A DNA stretch of 64,000 nt from Desulfobacteraceae bacterium (GTDB lineage Bacteria > Desulfobacterota > Desulfobacteria > Desulfobacterales > Desulfosalsimonadaceae), in NCBI GenBank assembly GCA_011389935.1, contig JAABTJ010000001.1, forward strand, positions 62,001 through 126,000, in the 5' to 3' direction. Below the pieces are notes generated by a model. That model saw nothing but the letters and a program-made list of their open reading frames with translations. It had not been told where the DNA came from and did not search any database. Position 1 is the first letter of the stretch; every line of letters begins with the position of its first letter. Of the stretch, positions 35,803-44,922 are shown piece after piece. The translations under genes were made by a program, and so were the position numbers.

Positions 35803-37098
35803 TTGGATCTGGCATCAATATCCATCGCCATTTTACTTTTGATGATCATTCTCCTCGGGGGGAGCGTCTGGATCGGCATATCCCTGTTTTTGATCGGTTT
35901 CGGCGGTCTTTTCATATTTACGGAGGTGCCTTTCGGCCGCCTTTTGAGCAATTCCGTGTGGAACAACACCAACGGTTCCGCCATGATGGCGCTCCCCATG
36001 TTCATATGGATGGGTGAAATCCTGTTCCGAAGCCGGATTTCGCAAAACCTTTTCAACGGCTTGACCCCCTGGATGGATCGAATCCCCGGCAGGCTCCTGC
36101 ATGTAAATATTTTCGCCTGCACCTTCTTTGCCGCAGTCAGCGGCTCTTCGGCGGCGACCACCGCCACGGTCGGAAAAATAACCGTCCCCGAACTCAAAGA
36201 ACGCGGCTACCAGCACCGGATCTCCATCGGGTCGCTTGCAGGGGCAGGCACCCTGGGTTTCCTGGTACCGCCCAGCATGATGATGCTTGTATACGGAATT
36301 ATCGGCGATGTCAGCATCGGCCGGCTCTTTATCGCCGGTATTCTTCCGGGCGTCATGATCGCCGGCCTTTTCAGCGGATACATCTTCTTTCGCTGCCTCT
36401 ATAATCCCCAGCTTGCTCCGGCCAGGGCGGAGAGTTATACATGGCTCCAACGGTTAAAAGGATTAAAAGACATCGGGCCGGTCGCCATACTCATTGCGGG
36501 CGTGCTGGGAAGCCTTTACGCCGGCTGGGCCACACCCACGGAAGCGGGGGTCGTCGGCGTGGTCGGGGCGATGCTTTTTGCTATTTTCACCGGCAGTATG
36601 GACCGTCAGGTATTCATGGCAAGCATCAAAGGGGCGATCAAGACATCGGCCATGATCATGCTCATCGTCATGGGCGCAGGGTATTTTTCCGTGGCCATCG
36701 GGTTTCTGGGCATCACGAGGCAGCTTACCATGTTCGTGGCGGAGATGGGGCTCTCCCCGTACATGCTGATCCTTATCCTGTCCCTCGTCTATCTCATTTT
36801 GGGCTGCCTGCTGGACGGTTTTTCCATGATCGTGATGACCACACCGATTTTTCTGCCCCTGGTCACCTTTGTCGGATTCGACCCCGTATGGTTCGGCATA
36901 TACATTATCCTGATGATCGAACTGGCCCAGATCACCCCGCCGGTCGGATTCAACCTTTTTGTCATATCCGGGCTGACCAATGAGGACATCCTGACCATCG
37001 CCCGTGCAGCGCTCCCGTTCTTTTTGATATTGTGCGCAGCCACGGCCATCGTTACCATTTTCCCCCGGTTCGTCCTGTTCCTGCCGAACCTCATGTAG
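35803..37098 (+). CDS. dctM: TRAP transporter large permease
   Basis: A 431-residue protein with about 12 hydrophobic segments, the transport channel of the TRAP system. Family marks include SGSSAATTATVGKITVPE near residue 110, GSLAGAGTLGFLVPPS near 145 and the C-terminal ELAQITPPVGFNLFVI. Translation starts at TTG 35803, with GGAG seven bases upstream; no ATG fits the N terminus. The stop lies 17 bases before pxpA. Confidence 0.95.
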   Translation: MDLASISIAILLLMIILLGGSVWIGISLFLIGFGGLFIFTEVPFGRLLSNSVWNNTNGSAMMALPMFIWMGEILFRSRISQNLFNGLTPWMDRIPGRLLHVNIFACTFFAAVSGSSAATTATVGKITVPELKERGYQHRISIGSLAGAGTLGFLVPPSMMMLVYGIIGDVSIGRLFIAGILPGVMIAGLFSGYIFFRCLYNPQLAPARAESYTWLQRLKGLKDIGPVAILIAGVLGSLYAGWATPTEAGVVGVVGAMLFAIFTGSMDRQVFMASIKGAIKTSAMIMLIVMGAGYFSVAIGFLGITRQLTMFVAEMGLSPYMLILILSLVYLILGCLLDGFSMIVMTTPIFLPLVTFVGFDPVWFGIYIILMIELAQITPPVGFNLFVISGLTNEDILTIARAALPFFLILCAATAIVTIFPRFVLFLPNLM

Positions 37099-37115
37099 CA
37101 CGAAAGGTCTTGGAA

Positions 37116-37919
37116 ATGAAATATATCGACATCAACTGCGACATGGGGGAAAGCTTCGGGGCCTATACCATCGGTATGGACAAGGAAGTGATTTCCCATA
37201 TTACATCCGCCAATATCGCCTGCGGATTCCACGCCGGAGACCCCATGGTTTTGCGGCGAACGGTCCGATTGGCATCCGAAAACGGGGTGGGGGCCGGGGC
37301 TCATCCGGGATTTCCGGATCTTCTGGGTTTCGGCCGGCGCAAAATGGAATGCACCCCGGACGAAATAGAGAACTACGTCATCTACCAGACAGGCGCAATC
37401 CGGGCGTTCTGCAATGCCGAAGGCATTGCGCTGCAGCATGTCAAGCCCCATGGCGGACTCTACAACATGGCGGCGGAAAATGAAAAACTCATTGAAACCA
37501 TTGCAAAAGCGATTGCACGTGTCGACCGGAACCTGATCATGGTGTGCCTGGCGGGCCAAAATGCCCGGCGGTTTCGTGAAATTGTGGAAAACGCGGGGAT
37601 TCAGGTGGTGTTTGAAGCCTTTCCGGACCGGGCGTATACACCGGAAGGAACCCTTGTTTCGCGAAGCAAACCCGGCGCGGTGATCTATGATCCGGAGGCA
37701 GTGGCAGAACGGGCGCTGATGATGGCCGCAAAAGGCATGATCGAAGCCGAAGACGGCAGCATGCTTACCCTGGAAGCCGACACCCTGTGCGTTCACGGAG
37801 ATACGCCCGACGCGGTCGACCTTGTGCGAAATATCCGTGAAACGCTCGAGGCAAACGACATAACGGTGGTGCCCATGGCGGAAATCATATCCCTGAAACA
37901 GGGGAAAAAGGCTTTATGA
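37116..37919 (+). CDS. pxpA: 5-oxoprolinase subunit A (LamB/YcsF family)
   Basis: A 267-residue protein with the family signature DINCDMGESFG at the N terminus, NIACGFHAGDP near residue 32, GAHPGFPD and VKPHGGLYN. With PxpB and PxpC it hydrolyses 5-oxo-L-proline (pyroglutamate) to L-glutamate with ATP. The ATG at 37116 follows a GAAAGG. It overlaps pxpB by the sequence ATGA, which shows translational coupling. Confidence 0.95.
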   Translation: MKYIDINCDMGESFGAYTIGMDKEVISHITSANIACGFHAGDPMVLRRTVRLASENGVGAGAHPGFPDLLGFGRRKMECTPDEIENYVIYQTGAIRAFCNAEGIALQHVKPHGGLYNMAAENEKLIETIAKAIARVDRNLIMVCLAGQNARRFREIVENAGIQVVFEAFPDRAYTPEGTLVSRSKPGAVIYDPEAVAERALMMAAKGMIEAEDGSMLTLEADTLCVHGDTPDAVDLVRNIRETLEANDITVVPMAEIISLKQGKKAL

Positions 37920-38788
37920 CGGACTCCCTTTTTGCACGCCCCCGCATACGGATCAGCGGCGACAGGGCCTTTCTGGTGGAATACGGCGACGCCATTGATG
38001 AGCGGATAAACGAAAAAGTCCGCGCCATGACCGAACTGCTCAGAAAGGCGTCCCCTGACGGGATTGACCTGATCCTGCCGGCGTACCGGAGCATCGGCAT
38101 CATGTATGATCCGCTGAAGACTTCACACCATAAAATATGCACTATGTTGAACGATCTGGAAGCGCACATGGACGAGGCGGTCATTCCGGAACCCCGCACG
38201 GTGGATATCCCCGTCTGCTATGGCGGCCCGTACGGCCCGGACATTGAATTCGTCGCAGCACAAAACCATTTGAGCATCGATGAAGTCATCCGCATTCACA
38301 CGGCCGGCCCCTATCGCATCTATACCATCGGCTTTGCTCCCGGGTTTTTCTACCTGGGGGGCCTGGATCCGCGGCTACACACCCCCCGCATGGAGACGCC
38401 GAGAACCATGGTGCCCGCAGGCTCCGTTGGCATCGCGGAAACGCAGACCGGCGCCTACCCCCTGGACAGTCCCGGCGGATGGCGAATCATCGGACGCACG
38501 CCAATAAAGCTCTTTGATGCCGGACGAAAGGAGCCGTTTTTCTACCAGGCAGGCGACAGCATCCGTTTCAAGGCGATCTCTCCCGGGGAATACGAGCGCA
38601 GGCAACGGGGGAAAATATATGACCGAAATGTTTTTGGTCCATTCCCCGGGCCCGTATACCACCGTTCAGGACAGGGGCAGATTCGGCTATGTCCACATGG
38701 GCGTTCCCATATCCGGGGCACTCGACGAATTTGCCTACACCTGCGCCAATCTGCTGGTGGGAAATCCGGAGGACCGTCCTGCCCTTGA
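37916..38788 (+). CDS. pxpB: 5-oxoprolinase subunit B (KipI family), with run-on C terminus
   Basis: A KipI-type protein. The cyclophilin-like half has TIGFAPGFFYLGGLDPRL near residue 140, TPRTMVPAGSVGIA and PGGWRIIGRTP. It acts with PxpA and PxpC in pyroglutamate opening. Recognisable homology ends near residue 228 (AISPGEYERRQ), yet the frame continues to residue 290, overlapping pxpC by 170 bases. If one base were added in the G5 run at 38607-38611, the protein would end after about 235 residues with TGA overlapping the pxpC start as ATGA. This may be a sequencing error in a homopolymer or a genuine frameshift. The last 60 residues should be treated with doubt. Confidence 0.88.
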   Translation: MTDSLFARPRIRISGDRAFLVEYGDAIDERINEKVRAMTELLRKASPDGIDLILPAYRSIGIMYDPLKTSHHKICTMLNDLEAHMDEAVIPEPRTVDIPVCYGGPYGPDIEFVAAQNHLSIDEVIRIHTAGPYRIYTIGFAPGFFYLGGLDPRLHTPRMETPRTMVPAGSVGIAETQTGAYPLDSPGGWRIIGRTPIKLFDAGRKEPFFYQAGDSIRFKAISPGEYERRQRGKIYDRNVFGPFPGPVYHRSGQGQIRLCPHGRSHIRGTRRICLHLRQSAGGKSGGPSCP

Positions 38789-39572
38789 AATCACTTTTGC
38801 CGGCCCGCACCTGGAAGCCATGGGTGATGCGGATATCGCCCTGACCGGCGCGGACATGGATTTCACCATTAACGGAGAAGCGGCCGGGCAATGGCGCACG
38901 ATCCGCGTAAAACGGGGAGACAGCATCCGTATCAATCCGGCGCAAACCGGATGCCGCGCCTATCTTGCGGTAACCGGCGGCATTTCCGTACCGGAAGTCA
39001 TGGGGAGCTTCTCCACGTATGTCAGCGGAAAAATTGGCGGCATCGACGGCCGGGCGATTCGCGCCGATGACGTGCTGGAGCGCAAAGAAGGAAAACCGCT
39101 GGATAAACCGCGCCAAATGCCCTGGTACCCGCTTTATGGGCCGGATATTCACATCCGGGCCATCCCCGGGCCGCAGGAGGAGTACTTCAGCAAAGGGATG
39201 GACATCTTTTTTTCCGAACCCTATACGGTGACGGACAAGGCCAACCGCATGGGGTATCGCCTGGAGGGACCGGAGGTTTCCCGCAATGCCGGCGCACCCC
39301 AGAGTATCATCTCAGAGCCGTCCATTCACGGGAATGTCCAGATTCCCCCGGACGGGAACCCCATTATCCTGATGGCGGAACAGACCATCGGCGGGTATGC
39401 AAAAATCGCCACCGTGATAACGCCCGATCTTTTCCGGATCGCCCAGGCCCGCCCCGGCGACCGGATCCGGTTTCACCGCGTGACGCTGGCGGAGGCCCAC
39501 GGGATTTCCACCCGGTGGCTTGCCTGCAGGAAGGACATCCGTGCGTTTCTTCAGGCGGAAATAATTTCTTGA
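38619..39572 (+). CDS. pxpC: 5-oxoprolinase subunit C (biotin-dependent carboxylase-like, KipA family)
   Basis: A 317-residue KipA-type protein starting at TEMFLVHSPGPYTTVQDRG, the usual N terminus, with GVPISGALD, ANLLVGNP, ALEITFAGP, YLAVTGGI and GNPIILMAEQTIGGY. The carboxylase-like name of the family is historical; the reaction in PxpABC is 5-oxoprolinase. The frame is open further upstream to 38514, but ATG 38619 gives the family start. The 3' end is followed by a 92-base gap before korD. Confidence 0.94.
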   Translation: MTEMFLVHSPGPYTTVQDRGRFGYVHMGVPISGALDEFAYTCANLLVGNPEDRPALEITFAGPHLEAMGDADIALTGADMDFTINGEAAGQWRTIRVKRGDSIRINPAQTGCRAYLAVTGGISVPEVMGSFSTYVSGKIGGIDGRAIRADDVLERKEGKPLDKPRQMPWYPLYGPDIHIRAIPGPQEEYFSKGMDIFFSEPYTVTDKANRMGYRLEGPEVSRNAGAPQSIISEPSIHGNVQIPPDGNPIILMAEQTIGGYAKIATVITPDLFRIAQARPGDRIRFHRVTLAEAHGISTRWLACRKDIRAFLQAEIIS

Positions 39573-39664
39573 AAAGCCAAAAAAAAAATGTATCTTTATA
39601 AAAGAATCGAAAACCGGCATATGCGATCCACCTACAACCAACGGCAAGTCATACGGGAATACTT

Positions 39665-39919
39665 ATGGCAAAACCAGCATTGAAAGAACATCGCATCGAA
39701 CGTCAGTGGTGCAAGGGATGCGGCATCTGCGTGCACTTCTGCCCCAAAAAGGTCCTCGAAATGGACGAAGAAGACAAGGCTTTCGCAGCCCGGCTCGAGG
39801 ATTGCATATGCTGCCGGATGTGCGAACTCAGGTGCCCGGATCTGGCGGTCGAAGTCATTTGTGAAACATCCGGAAACAATGAGACCCCGGATAAGGACCA
39901 GGGAGGCGGCAATGCATGA
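39665..39919 (+). CDS. korD: 2-oxoglutarate:ferredoxin oxidoreductase, delta (ferredoxin) subunit
   Basis: An 84-residue polyferredoxin with two [4Fe-4S] motifs, CKGCGICVHFCP and CICCRMCELRCP. It accepts electrons from the thiamine site of KorAB and passes them to free ferredoxin. Its last codons overlap the start of korA. It is the first gene of the Kor part of the operon. Confidence 0.93.
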   Translation: MAKPALKEHRIERQWCKGCGICVHFCPKKVLEMDEEDKAFAARLEDCICCRMCELRCPDLAVEVICETSGNNETPDKDQGGGNA

Positions 39920-41060
39920 TGCAATCAAGTTCATCCAGGGAAATGAGGTCTGCGTAGAGGCCGCCCTGTATGCCGGTATCAATTTTTTCGCCGGCTATCC
40001 CATTACGCCGTCGACTGAAATTGCCGAACAAATGGCGGTTCGGCTCCCCGAAACCGGCGGCAAATTCATCCAGATGGAAGATGAAATTTCATCCATGTGC
40101 GCCATCATCGGAGCTTCGCTGACCGGTCACAAAACCATGACCGCCACCTCGGGGCCCGGTTTCTCGCTCATGCAGGAAGCCCTGGGATATGCCATCATGG
40201 CGGAAATCCCGTGCGTCATCGTCAACGTCATGCGCGGCGGACCGTCGACCGGGCTTCCCACCCACGTGGGGCAGGGGGACGTTTGCCAGGCGCGCTACGG
40301 AACCCATGGGGATCATGCCATTGTCACCCTTACCGCCTCCAACCACCATGATATTTTCCGCATGACCATAGAAGCGTTCAATATTGCGGAAACGTACCGC
40401 ACCCCGGTTATTCTCCTGCTCGACGAAGTCACCGGTCATCTGAGAGAAAAGATTGAAATTCCGGAACCCGGGAAAATCCCGCTGACCAAGCGCCTGAGAA
40501 CGGCTGTGAAAAGCGGTGTGGACTACCATCCCTATCTGCCGCGCGAAGACGGCCGGCTGCCCATGTCCGATTTCGGGGATATACACCGGTACAATGTGAC
40601 CGGGCTTTACCATGACATGTGGGGATTCCCCACGGACAAGCCGCAGATTGTCTACGGCCTGATCCGGCACCTGGTGGACAAGATTGAAAACAACACGCCC
40701 AAGATCACCCGGTTTCGAAAATACTATACAAAGGATGCCGAAACCCTGTTCATCTCCTACGGCGCTTCCGCCCGAAGCACATTGCACCTCGTGGAAAACC
40801 GACGCAGGCGGGGGGAAAACGTGGGCCTTTTGGAACTTCAGAGCTTGTGGCCCTTTCCTGCGGACATCGTCCGGGAGGCCTGCCAGCACGTGCCGCTGGT
40901 GATTGTTGTGGAAATGAACATGGGGCAGATCACAAAGGAAGTCAAGCTGGCGGTGGATGATCCGAAAAAAGTGTTTCTGGCAAACCGCATCGACGGGGTG
41001 TTGATCACGCCGACCGACATTCGCAATACGCTTCGCGTGATACAGGGAAAAGGAGTCTGA
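39912..41060 (+). CDS. korA: 2-oxoglutarate:ferredoxin oxidoreductase, alpha subunit
   Basis: A 382-residue subunit with the pyrimidine-binding and transketolase C-terminal domains. Motifs are GINFFAGYPITPSTEIAE near residue 22, QMEDEISSM, TSGPGFSLMQEALGYA and the late VVEMNMGQ. The ATG at 39912 has GGAGG five bases upstream, inside the end of korD. The substrate is inferred as 2-oxoglutarate from the KorDABC gene order and the glutamate-producing genes upstream; other 2-oxoacids are possible. Confidence 0.92.
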   Translation: MHDAIKFIQGNEVCVEAALYAGINFFAGYPITPSTEIAEQMAVRLPETGGKFIQMEDEISSMCAIIGASLTGHKTMTATSGPGFSLMQEALGYAIMAEIPCVIVNVMRGGPSTGLPTHVGQGDVCQARYGTHGDHAIVTLTASNHHDIFRMTIEAFNIAETYRTPVILLLDEVTGHLREKIEIPEPGKIPLTKRLRTAVKSGVDYHPYLPREDGRLPMSDFGDIHRYNVTGLYHDMWGFPTDKPQIVYGLIRHLVDKIENNTPKITRFRKYYTKDAETLFISYGASARSTLHLVENRRRRGENVGLLELQSLWPFPADIVREACQHVPLVIVVEMNMGQITKEVKLAVDDPKKVFLANRIDGVLITPTDIRNTLRVIQGKGV

Positions 41061-41063
41061 TCC

Positions 41064-41864
41064 ATGGCTTTAAAAGATTATATTCGACAACGCTTTTTCC
41101 CGCATATCTGGTGCCCCGGGTGCGGCCACGGCATCATCCTGAATGGCCTTTTGCGGGCCGTCGATACGATGGGCCTTGACAAGAAAAACATCGTCATGGT
41201 CTCGGGCATCGGCTGCAGTGCACGAATATCGGGATACGTGGATTTTCACTCGTTGCACACGCTCCATGGAAGGGCCTTGGCCTTTGCCACGGGCGTAAAA
41301 CTTTCCAAGCCGGAGCTCAACGTGATTGTTCCCATGGGGGACGGCGATGCGCTCGCCATCGGCGGAAATCATTTCATCCATGCGGCCCGGCGCAATATCG
41401 AAATGACCGCCATCGTCATGAACAACCGGGTCTACGGCATGACGGGGGGCCAGTTTTCCCCGCTGTCCGGGTACGGCACCATGGCAACGACCGTCCCGTA
41501 CGGCAACATCGACCACGATTTCGACGTGGTCGACCTGGCCACGTCCGCCGGGGCGACATTCGTGGCCAGGACCTCGACCTATCACGTGCACGAACTGGCG
41601 GAATTGATTACAAAAGCCATCAACCACAAGGGATTTTCCGTACTCGAAGTGCTGACGCAGTGCCCTACGTACTTCGGCAGACGAAACCGGATCGGGGATG
41701 CCTCTGAGATGATGGAAGTCTACAAGAAAAACACCGTCCGGATCGGATCGAAGAAAAAGCAGGAAAACCCGGATCTCCTGGAACGCGGTATTTTCGTGCA
41801 AAAGGAACTCCCGGAATACTGCCGGGAGTACGATAACATCATTTCAAAAGCCAGGCAGAAATAA
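41064..41864 (+). CDS. korB: 2-oxoglutarate:ferredoxin oxidoreductase, beta subunit
   Basis: A 266-residue thiamine-diphosphate subunit. It has WCPGCGHG near residue 13, SGIGCSARISGY, the cofactor motif GDGDALAIGGNH and MNNRVYGMTGGQFSP. With KorA, KorC and KorD it converts 2-oxoglutarate and CoA to succinyl-CoA and CO2 and reduces ferredoxin. AAGGAG precedes the ATG; only three bases separate it from korA. Confidence 0.95.
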   Translation: MALKDYIRQRFFPHIWCPGCGHGIILNGLLRAVDTMGLDKKNIVMVSGIGCSARISGYVDFHSLHTLHGRALAFATGVKLSKPELNVIVPMGDGDALAIGGNHFIHAARRNIEMTAIVMNNRVYGMTGGQFSPLSGYGTMATTVPYGNIDHDFDVVDLATSAGATFVARTSTYHVHELAELITKAINHKGFSVLEVLTQCPTYFGRRNRIGDASEMMEVYKKNTVRIGSKKKQENPDLLERGIFVQKELPEYCREYDNIISKARQK

Positions 41865-41866
41865 CC

Positions 41867-42421
41867 ATGGAAAAGTGCAGACTGCTTTTTTCAGGCTCGG
41901 GCGGCCAGGGCGTAATTACCTCGGCGATCCTTCTTGCCGAGGCCGCTACGCGCTATGAATCCTTGAATGCCATCCAGAGCCAGTCCTACGGGGCCGAGGC
42001 AAGGGGGGGGGCTACCCGGAGCGATGTCATTATCTGGGACAAACCCATTTTTTTCCCCAAGGTCAACCAGCCCAACATCCTGATCTGCCTCACCCAGGCG
42101 GCGTTCGACAAGTATATCTTCTCCATCCGCCCCGGCGGCACGCTGGTTACCGACAGCCGGTTCGTCAAGAATCCGGGGCTGGTCGATGCCCGAAAAGTCG
42201 AGCTCCCTTTTTATGACACGGTCATGGAGAAAATCGGCAAGCCGGTGGTGCTGAATATCTGCCTGCTGGGAGCCATTGTCCGGATGACCGAACTGGTCCG
42301 GCCCGAATCCGTGGCCGCACTGATCCGCGAACGTTTCCACCCCTCCTTTCACGAAATCAACATAAAAGCCCTGGAACTTGGTGTCGAACTCATGTCCGGG
42401 CATGCTATGGCCACGCAATGA
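41867..42421 (+). CDS. korC: 2-oxoglutarate:ferredoxin oxidoreductase, gamma subunit
   Basis: A 184-residue gamma domain with FSGSGGQGVITSAILLAEA at the N terminus and SQSYGAEARGGATRSDVI near residue 38, both typical of Kor/Vor gamma subunits. It starts two bases after korB and ends in an ATGA overlap with the permease gene. Confidence 0.94.
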   Translation: MEKCRLLFSGSGGQGVITSAILLAEAATRYESLNAIQSQSYGAEARGGATRSDVIIWDKPIFFPKVNQPNILICLTQAAFDKYIFSIRPGGTLVTDSRFVKNPGLVDARKVELPFYDTVMEKIGKPVVLNICLLGAIVRMTELVRPESVAALIRERFHPSFHEINIKALELGVELMSGHAMATQ

Positions 42422-43209
42422 TCCCGTTTATCGCCGTCGGCACGGCCGCTCTTCTGGTTTCCGGGCTGACCATGTATTCCGGCTTCGGGCTTGGCACCCT
42501 CCTCCTTCCGGTATTCGCCCTGTTTTTTCCGGTAGAAACCGCGGTGGCGGCTACCGCCGTGGTCCACGGGGCGAACAACCTATTCAAGGTAAGCCTGGTG
42601 GGAACACTCGCGGACATGTCCATTGTCGTGAAGTTCGGGCTGCCGGCCATCTGCGCCGCGTTTGCGGGTGCCGCGGCCCTTGGCGCCATGGCCCAATTCG
42701 GTCAGATCGCCTCTTACAGCATCGGGTCAAAGACAGCGGTGATCACGCCCCTGAAACTGGTAATGGCGCTGCTCATGTTTGCCTTTGCCCTTTTTGAGAT
42801 CCTTCCCCGGTTGAAACGGCTGAAATTCAGCAAAGACTATCTTTTTCTGGGCGGGCTGCTGTCGGGTTTTTTCGGCGGGTTATCCGGGCACCAGGGGGCG
42901 CTGCGGTCGGCCTTTCTCGCAAAAGTCGGCATATCGGCCCAGGCTTTCGTGGGGACCAATGCCATGATCGGCTTCATGGTCGATGCGGCCCGTATCGCCG
43001 TTTACGCCTATATATTTGTCATCGCAGGCACCGGTGCCGGAATCGGCACAGGACAGATGCCTCTTGTATTGACCGGTATCGCCGCCGCATTTGTCGGCGT
43101 ATTGATCGGAAAGCGCTACCTGCACAAGGTTACCATGGGCACCGTCCAGACCATCACCGGCATCCTGCTGCTGGGCATCGCGTTTGCCCTTGGCACGGGC
43201 GTCATCTGA
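42418..43209 (+). CDS. TauE/SafE-family membrane permease (second)
   Basis: A 263-residue membrane protein with about eight hydrophobic stretches and the two family half-repeats (SGLTMYSGFGLGTLLLPVF near residue 15, SGFFGGLSGHQGALRS near 150). Four-base overlap with korC ties it to the same operon. The family exports or imports small organosulfur or carboxylate anions. Export of an operon product is possible, but the substrate is unknown. Its end overlaps the convergent RNase HI gene by eight bases. Confidence 0.87.
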   Translation: MIPFIAVGTAALLVSGLTMYSGFGLGTLLLPVFALFFPVETAVAATAVVHGANNLFKVSLVGTLADMSIVVKFGLPAICAAFAGAAALGAMAQFGQIASYSIGSKTAVITPLKLVMALLMFAFALFEILPRLKRLKFSKDYLFLGGLLSGFFGGLSGHQGALRSAFLAKVGISAQAFVGTNAMIGFMVDAARIAVYAYIFVIAGTGAGIGTGQMPLVLTGIAAAFVGVLIGKRYLHKVTMGTVQTITGILLLGIAFALGTGVI

Positions 43210-43954
43210 CCGGCTTACCCCCCTGCTTTTCATTCTCTTCATATTTCTCATCCGGGGGGAGGCCCCTTTTTGCCGATTCCATGCGGACCAGTTCGTCGCA
43301 TCGCTCATTTTCAGGATTTCCGGAATGCCCCCGCACCCACCTGAATTCAACCCGGTGACGGTCAAGAAGGTCCAAAAGCCGTTCCCACAAATCCGAATTC
43401 AGGGCCATATCTGCTTTGTTTCGCATCCAGTTGTTCCGGCGCCATTTTTCCGCCCAGCCTTTTGAAACAGCGTCCACCACGTATTTCGAGTCGCTGAAAA
43501 GAATAACACCCGACGGCGCCTCCAGCGCCTCCAGCGCCTTGATGGCCGCCATAAGCTCCATCCGGTTGTTGGTGGTTCGCCGGAATCCGCCGGAGATCTC
43601 CTTTCTGGCCTCCCCGTCATCGATGACCGCCCCGTATCCGCCGGGCCCGGGATTGTTGAGCGCCCCGCCGTCCGTATGAATGACGACCTTCCCGTTTCCG
43701 GGGCTAACAGCGGCATTGCCGTTTCCCCCGGTCTTTTTTTCCGCTTTTGGCGCCAGAGGCGATACACCCCCCCTGCGTTTTTGGTCGAGAAAATCCATGG
43801 CTTCTTGTTTTGCGGCAAACCCCTTGTACACCGCTCCCGGAAAGTGGTGAACCTGGGCATATGCCCCGTCCTCACCATACCACGTGGTGTAAATCCCGGG
43901 TTTGCGCCCGCGGAATACCGCATAATACTTCTTTTTAGCCCCTGTTTTCGCCAT
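43202..43954 (-). CDS. rnhA: Ribonuclease HI with N-terminal hybrid-binding (viroplasmin-like) domain
   Basis: About 250 residues. The N-terminal domain (KYYAVFRGRKPGIYTTW, residues 8-55) is the RNA/DNA hybrid-binding domain known from eukaryotic RNase H1 and caulimovirus viroplasmin. The catalytic domain keeps its acidic set: Asp in IHTDGGALNNPGPGGYG, Glu in NRMELMAAI, Asp in LFSDSKYVVDAV and the late His-Asp part in RGHSGNPENERCDEL. It removes RNA from RNA-DNA hybrids. The ATG at 43954 gives the family start; the frame is open to 44125. A 9-base tandem repeat encodes EALEALEA. Confidence 0.93.
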   Translation of the reverse strand: MAKTGAKKKYYAVFRGRKPGIYTTWYGEDGAYAQVHHFPGAVYKGFAAKQEAMDFLDQKRRGGVSPLAPKAEKKTGGNGNAAVSPGNGKVVIHTDGGALNNPGPGGYGAVIDDGEARKEISGGFRRTTNNRMELMAAIKALEALEAPSGVILFSDSKYVVDAVSKGWAEKWRRNNWMRNKADMALNSDLWERLLDLLDRHRVEFRWVRGHSGNPENERCDELVRMESAKRGLPPDEKYEENEKQGGKPVR

Positions 43955-44112
43955 GGTTTCTGTTTTCGCACAAGCCCGAAAATGCCACAAGCATAAAATC
44001 GAATACGGTTGACGATTCCCGGCGGCCATGATTACAATAAAGCCATTGCAATCCGGTGCATGCCGCCGGCAAAACGCATGTAATGATTCAGAAAAGCACA
44101 CAGGAGGCACCC

Positions 44113-44901
44113 ATGATCGGCGCAATTGCCGGGGATATCATCGGATCGGTTTACGAGGGCAGGCCGGTCAAAACAAAGGATTTCCCCCTTTTCCTCCCTG
44201 CATGCCGCTTTACGGACGATTCGGTATTGACCATTGCGGTTGCACGGGCCATTCTTGAAAATACCGACTACCGCAGCTGCGTCCATGAAACCGGAAGGCG
44301 CTACCCGAACGCGGGATACGGGGGCTCCTTCATCCGCTGGCTGCTCTCTGATAATCCCGAACCATATCACAGCTGGGGGAACGGGTCGGCCATGCGCGTA
44401 AGCCCGGTGGGCTTTGCCTTTGACGACATCGACACCGTCATCGAGGAAGCCGGAAAAAGCGCGGCCATTTCCCACGACCATCCCGAAGGGATAAAAGGCG
44501 CACAGGCCGTTGCCGCCGCGGTTTATTACGCACGGACCACCCGGGACAAAAATACGATCAAAAAGGAAGTCGAAGCTCTTTCCGGCTATGACCTTGACCG
44601 GCCCCTTGAAAAAATACGGCCATCCTACGGGTTTGACGTATCGTGCCAGGGAAGCGTCCCTGAGGCGATCATTGCCTTTCTTGAATCGGATTGCTACGAA
44701 GATGCCGTTCGAAACGCGGTATCCCTGGGCGGCGATGCGGATACCCAGGCCTGCATCGCCGGCGGGATCGCCGAGGCCTTTTACGGCCCTGTCCCCGCCC
44801 ATATCGCGGGACCCGTAAAAACCCATCTTCCCGCGGATCTGGCATCGGTCGTCACAAGATTCTACGAAACGTATCAACTCTTTCTTTTGTGGACACCCTG
44901 A
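44113..44901 (+). CDS. ADP-ribosylglycohydrolase family protein (DraG-like)
   Basis: A 262-residue metal-dependent hydrolase. Binuclear metal ligands are visible in FTDDSVLTIA near residue 34 and in SLGGDADTQACIAGGIAEA near 210; ISHDHPEG near 115 also matches. It would remove ADP-ribose from a modified protein or small molecule. No DraT transferase is nearby. The ATG at 44113 has AGGAGG five bases upstream, which fixes the start. Confidence 0.93.
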   Translation: MIGAIAGDIIGSVYEGRPVKTKDFPLFLPACRFTDDSVLTIAVARAILENTDYRSCVHETGRRYPNAGYGGSFIRWLLSDNPEPYHSWGNGSAMRVSPVGFAFDDIDTVIEEAGKSAAISHDHPEGIKGAQAVAAAVYYARTTRDKNTIKKEVEALSGYDLDRPLEKIRPSYGFDVSCQGSVPEAIIAFLESDCYEDAVRNAVSLGGDADTQACIAGGIAEAFYGPVPAHIAGPVKTHLPADLASVVTRFYETYQLFLLWTP

Positions 44902-44922
44902 CGCCGTTCCAAGTAACCGCTT

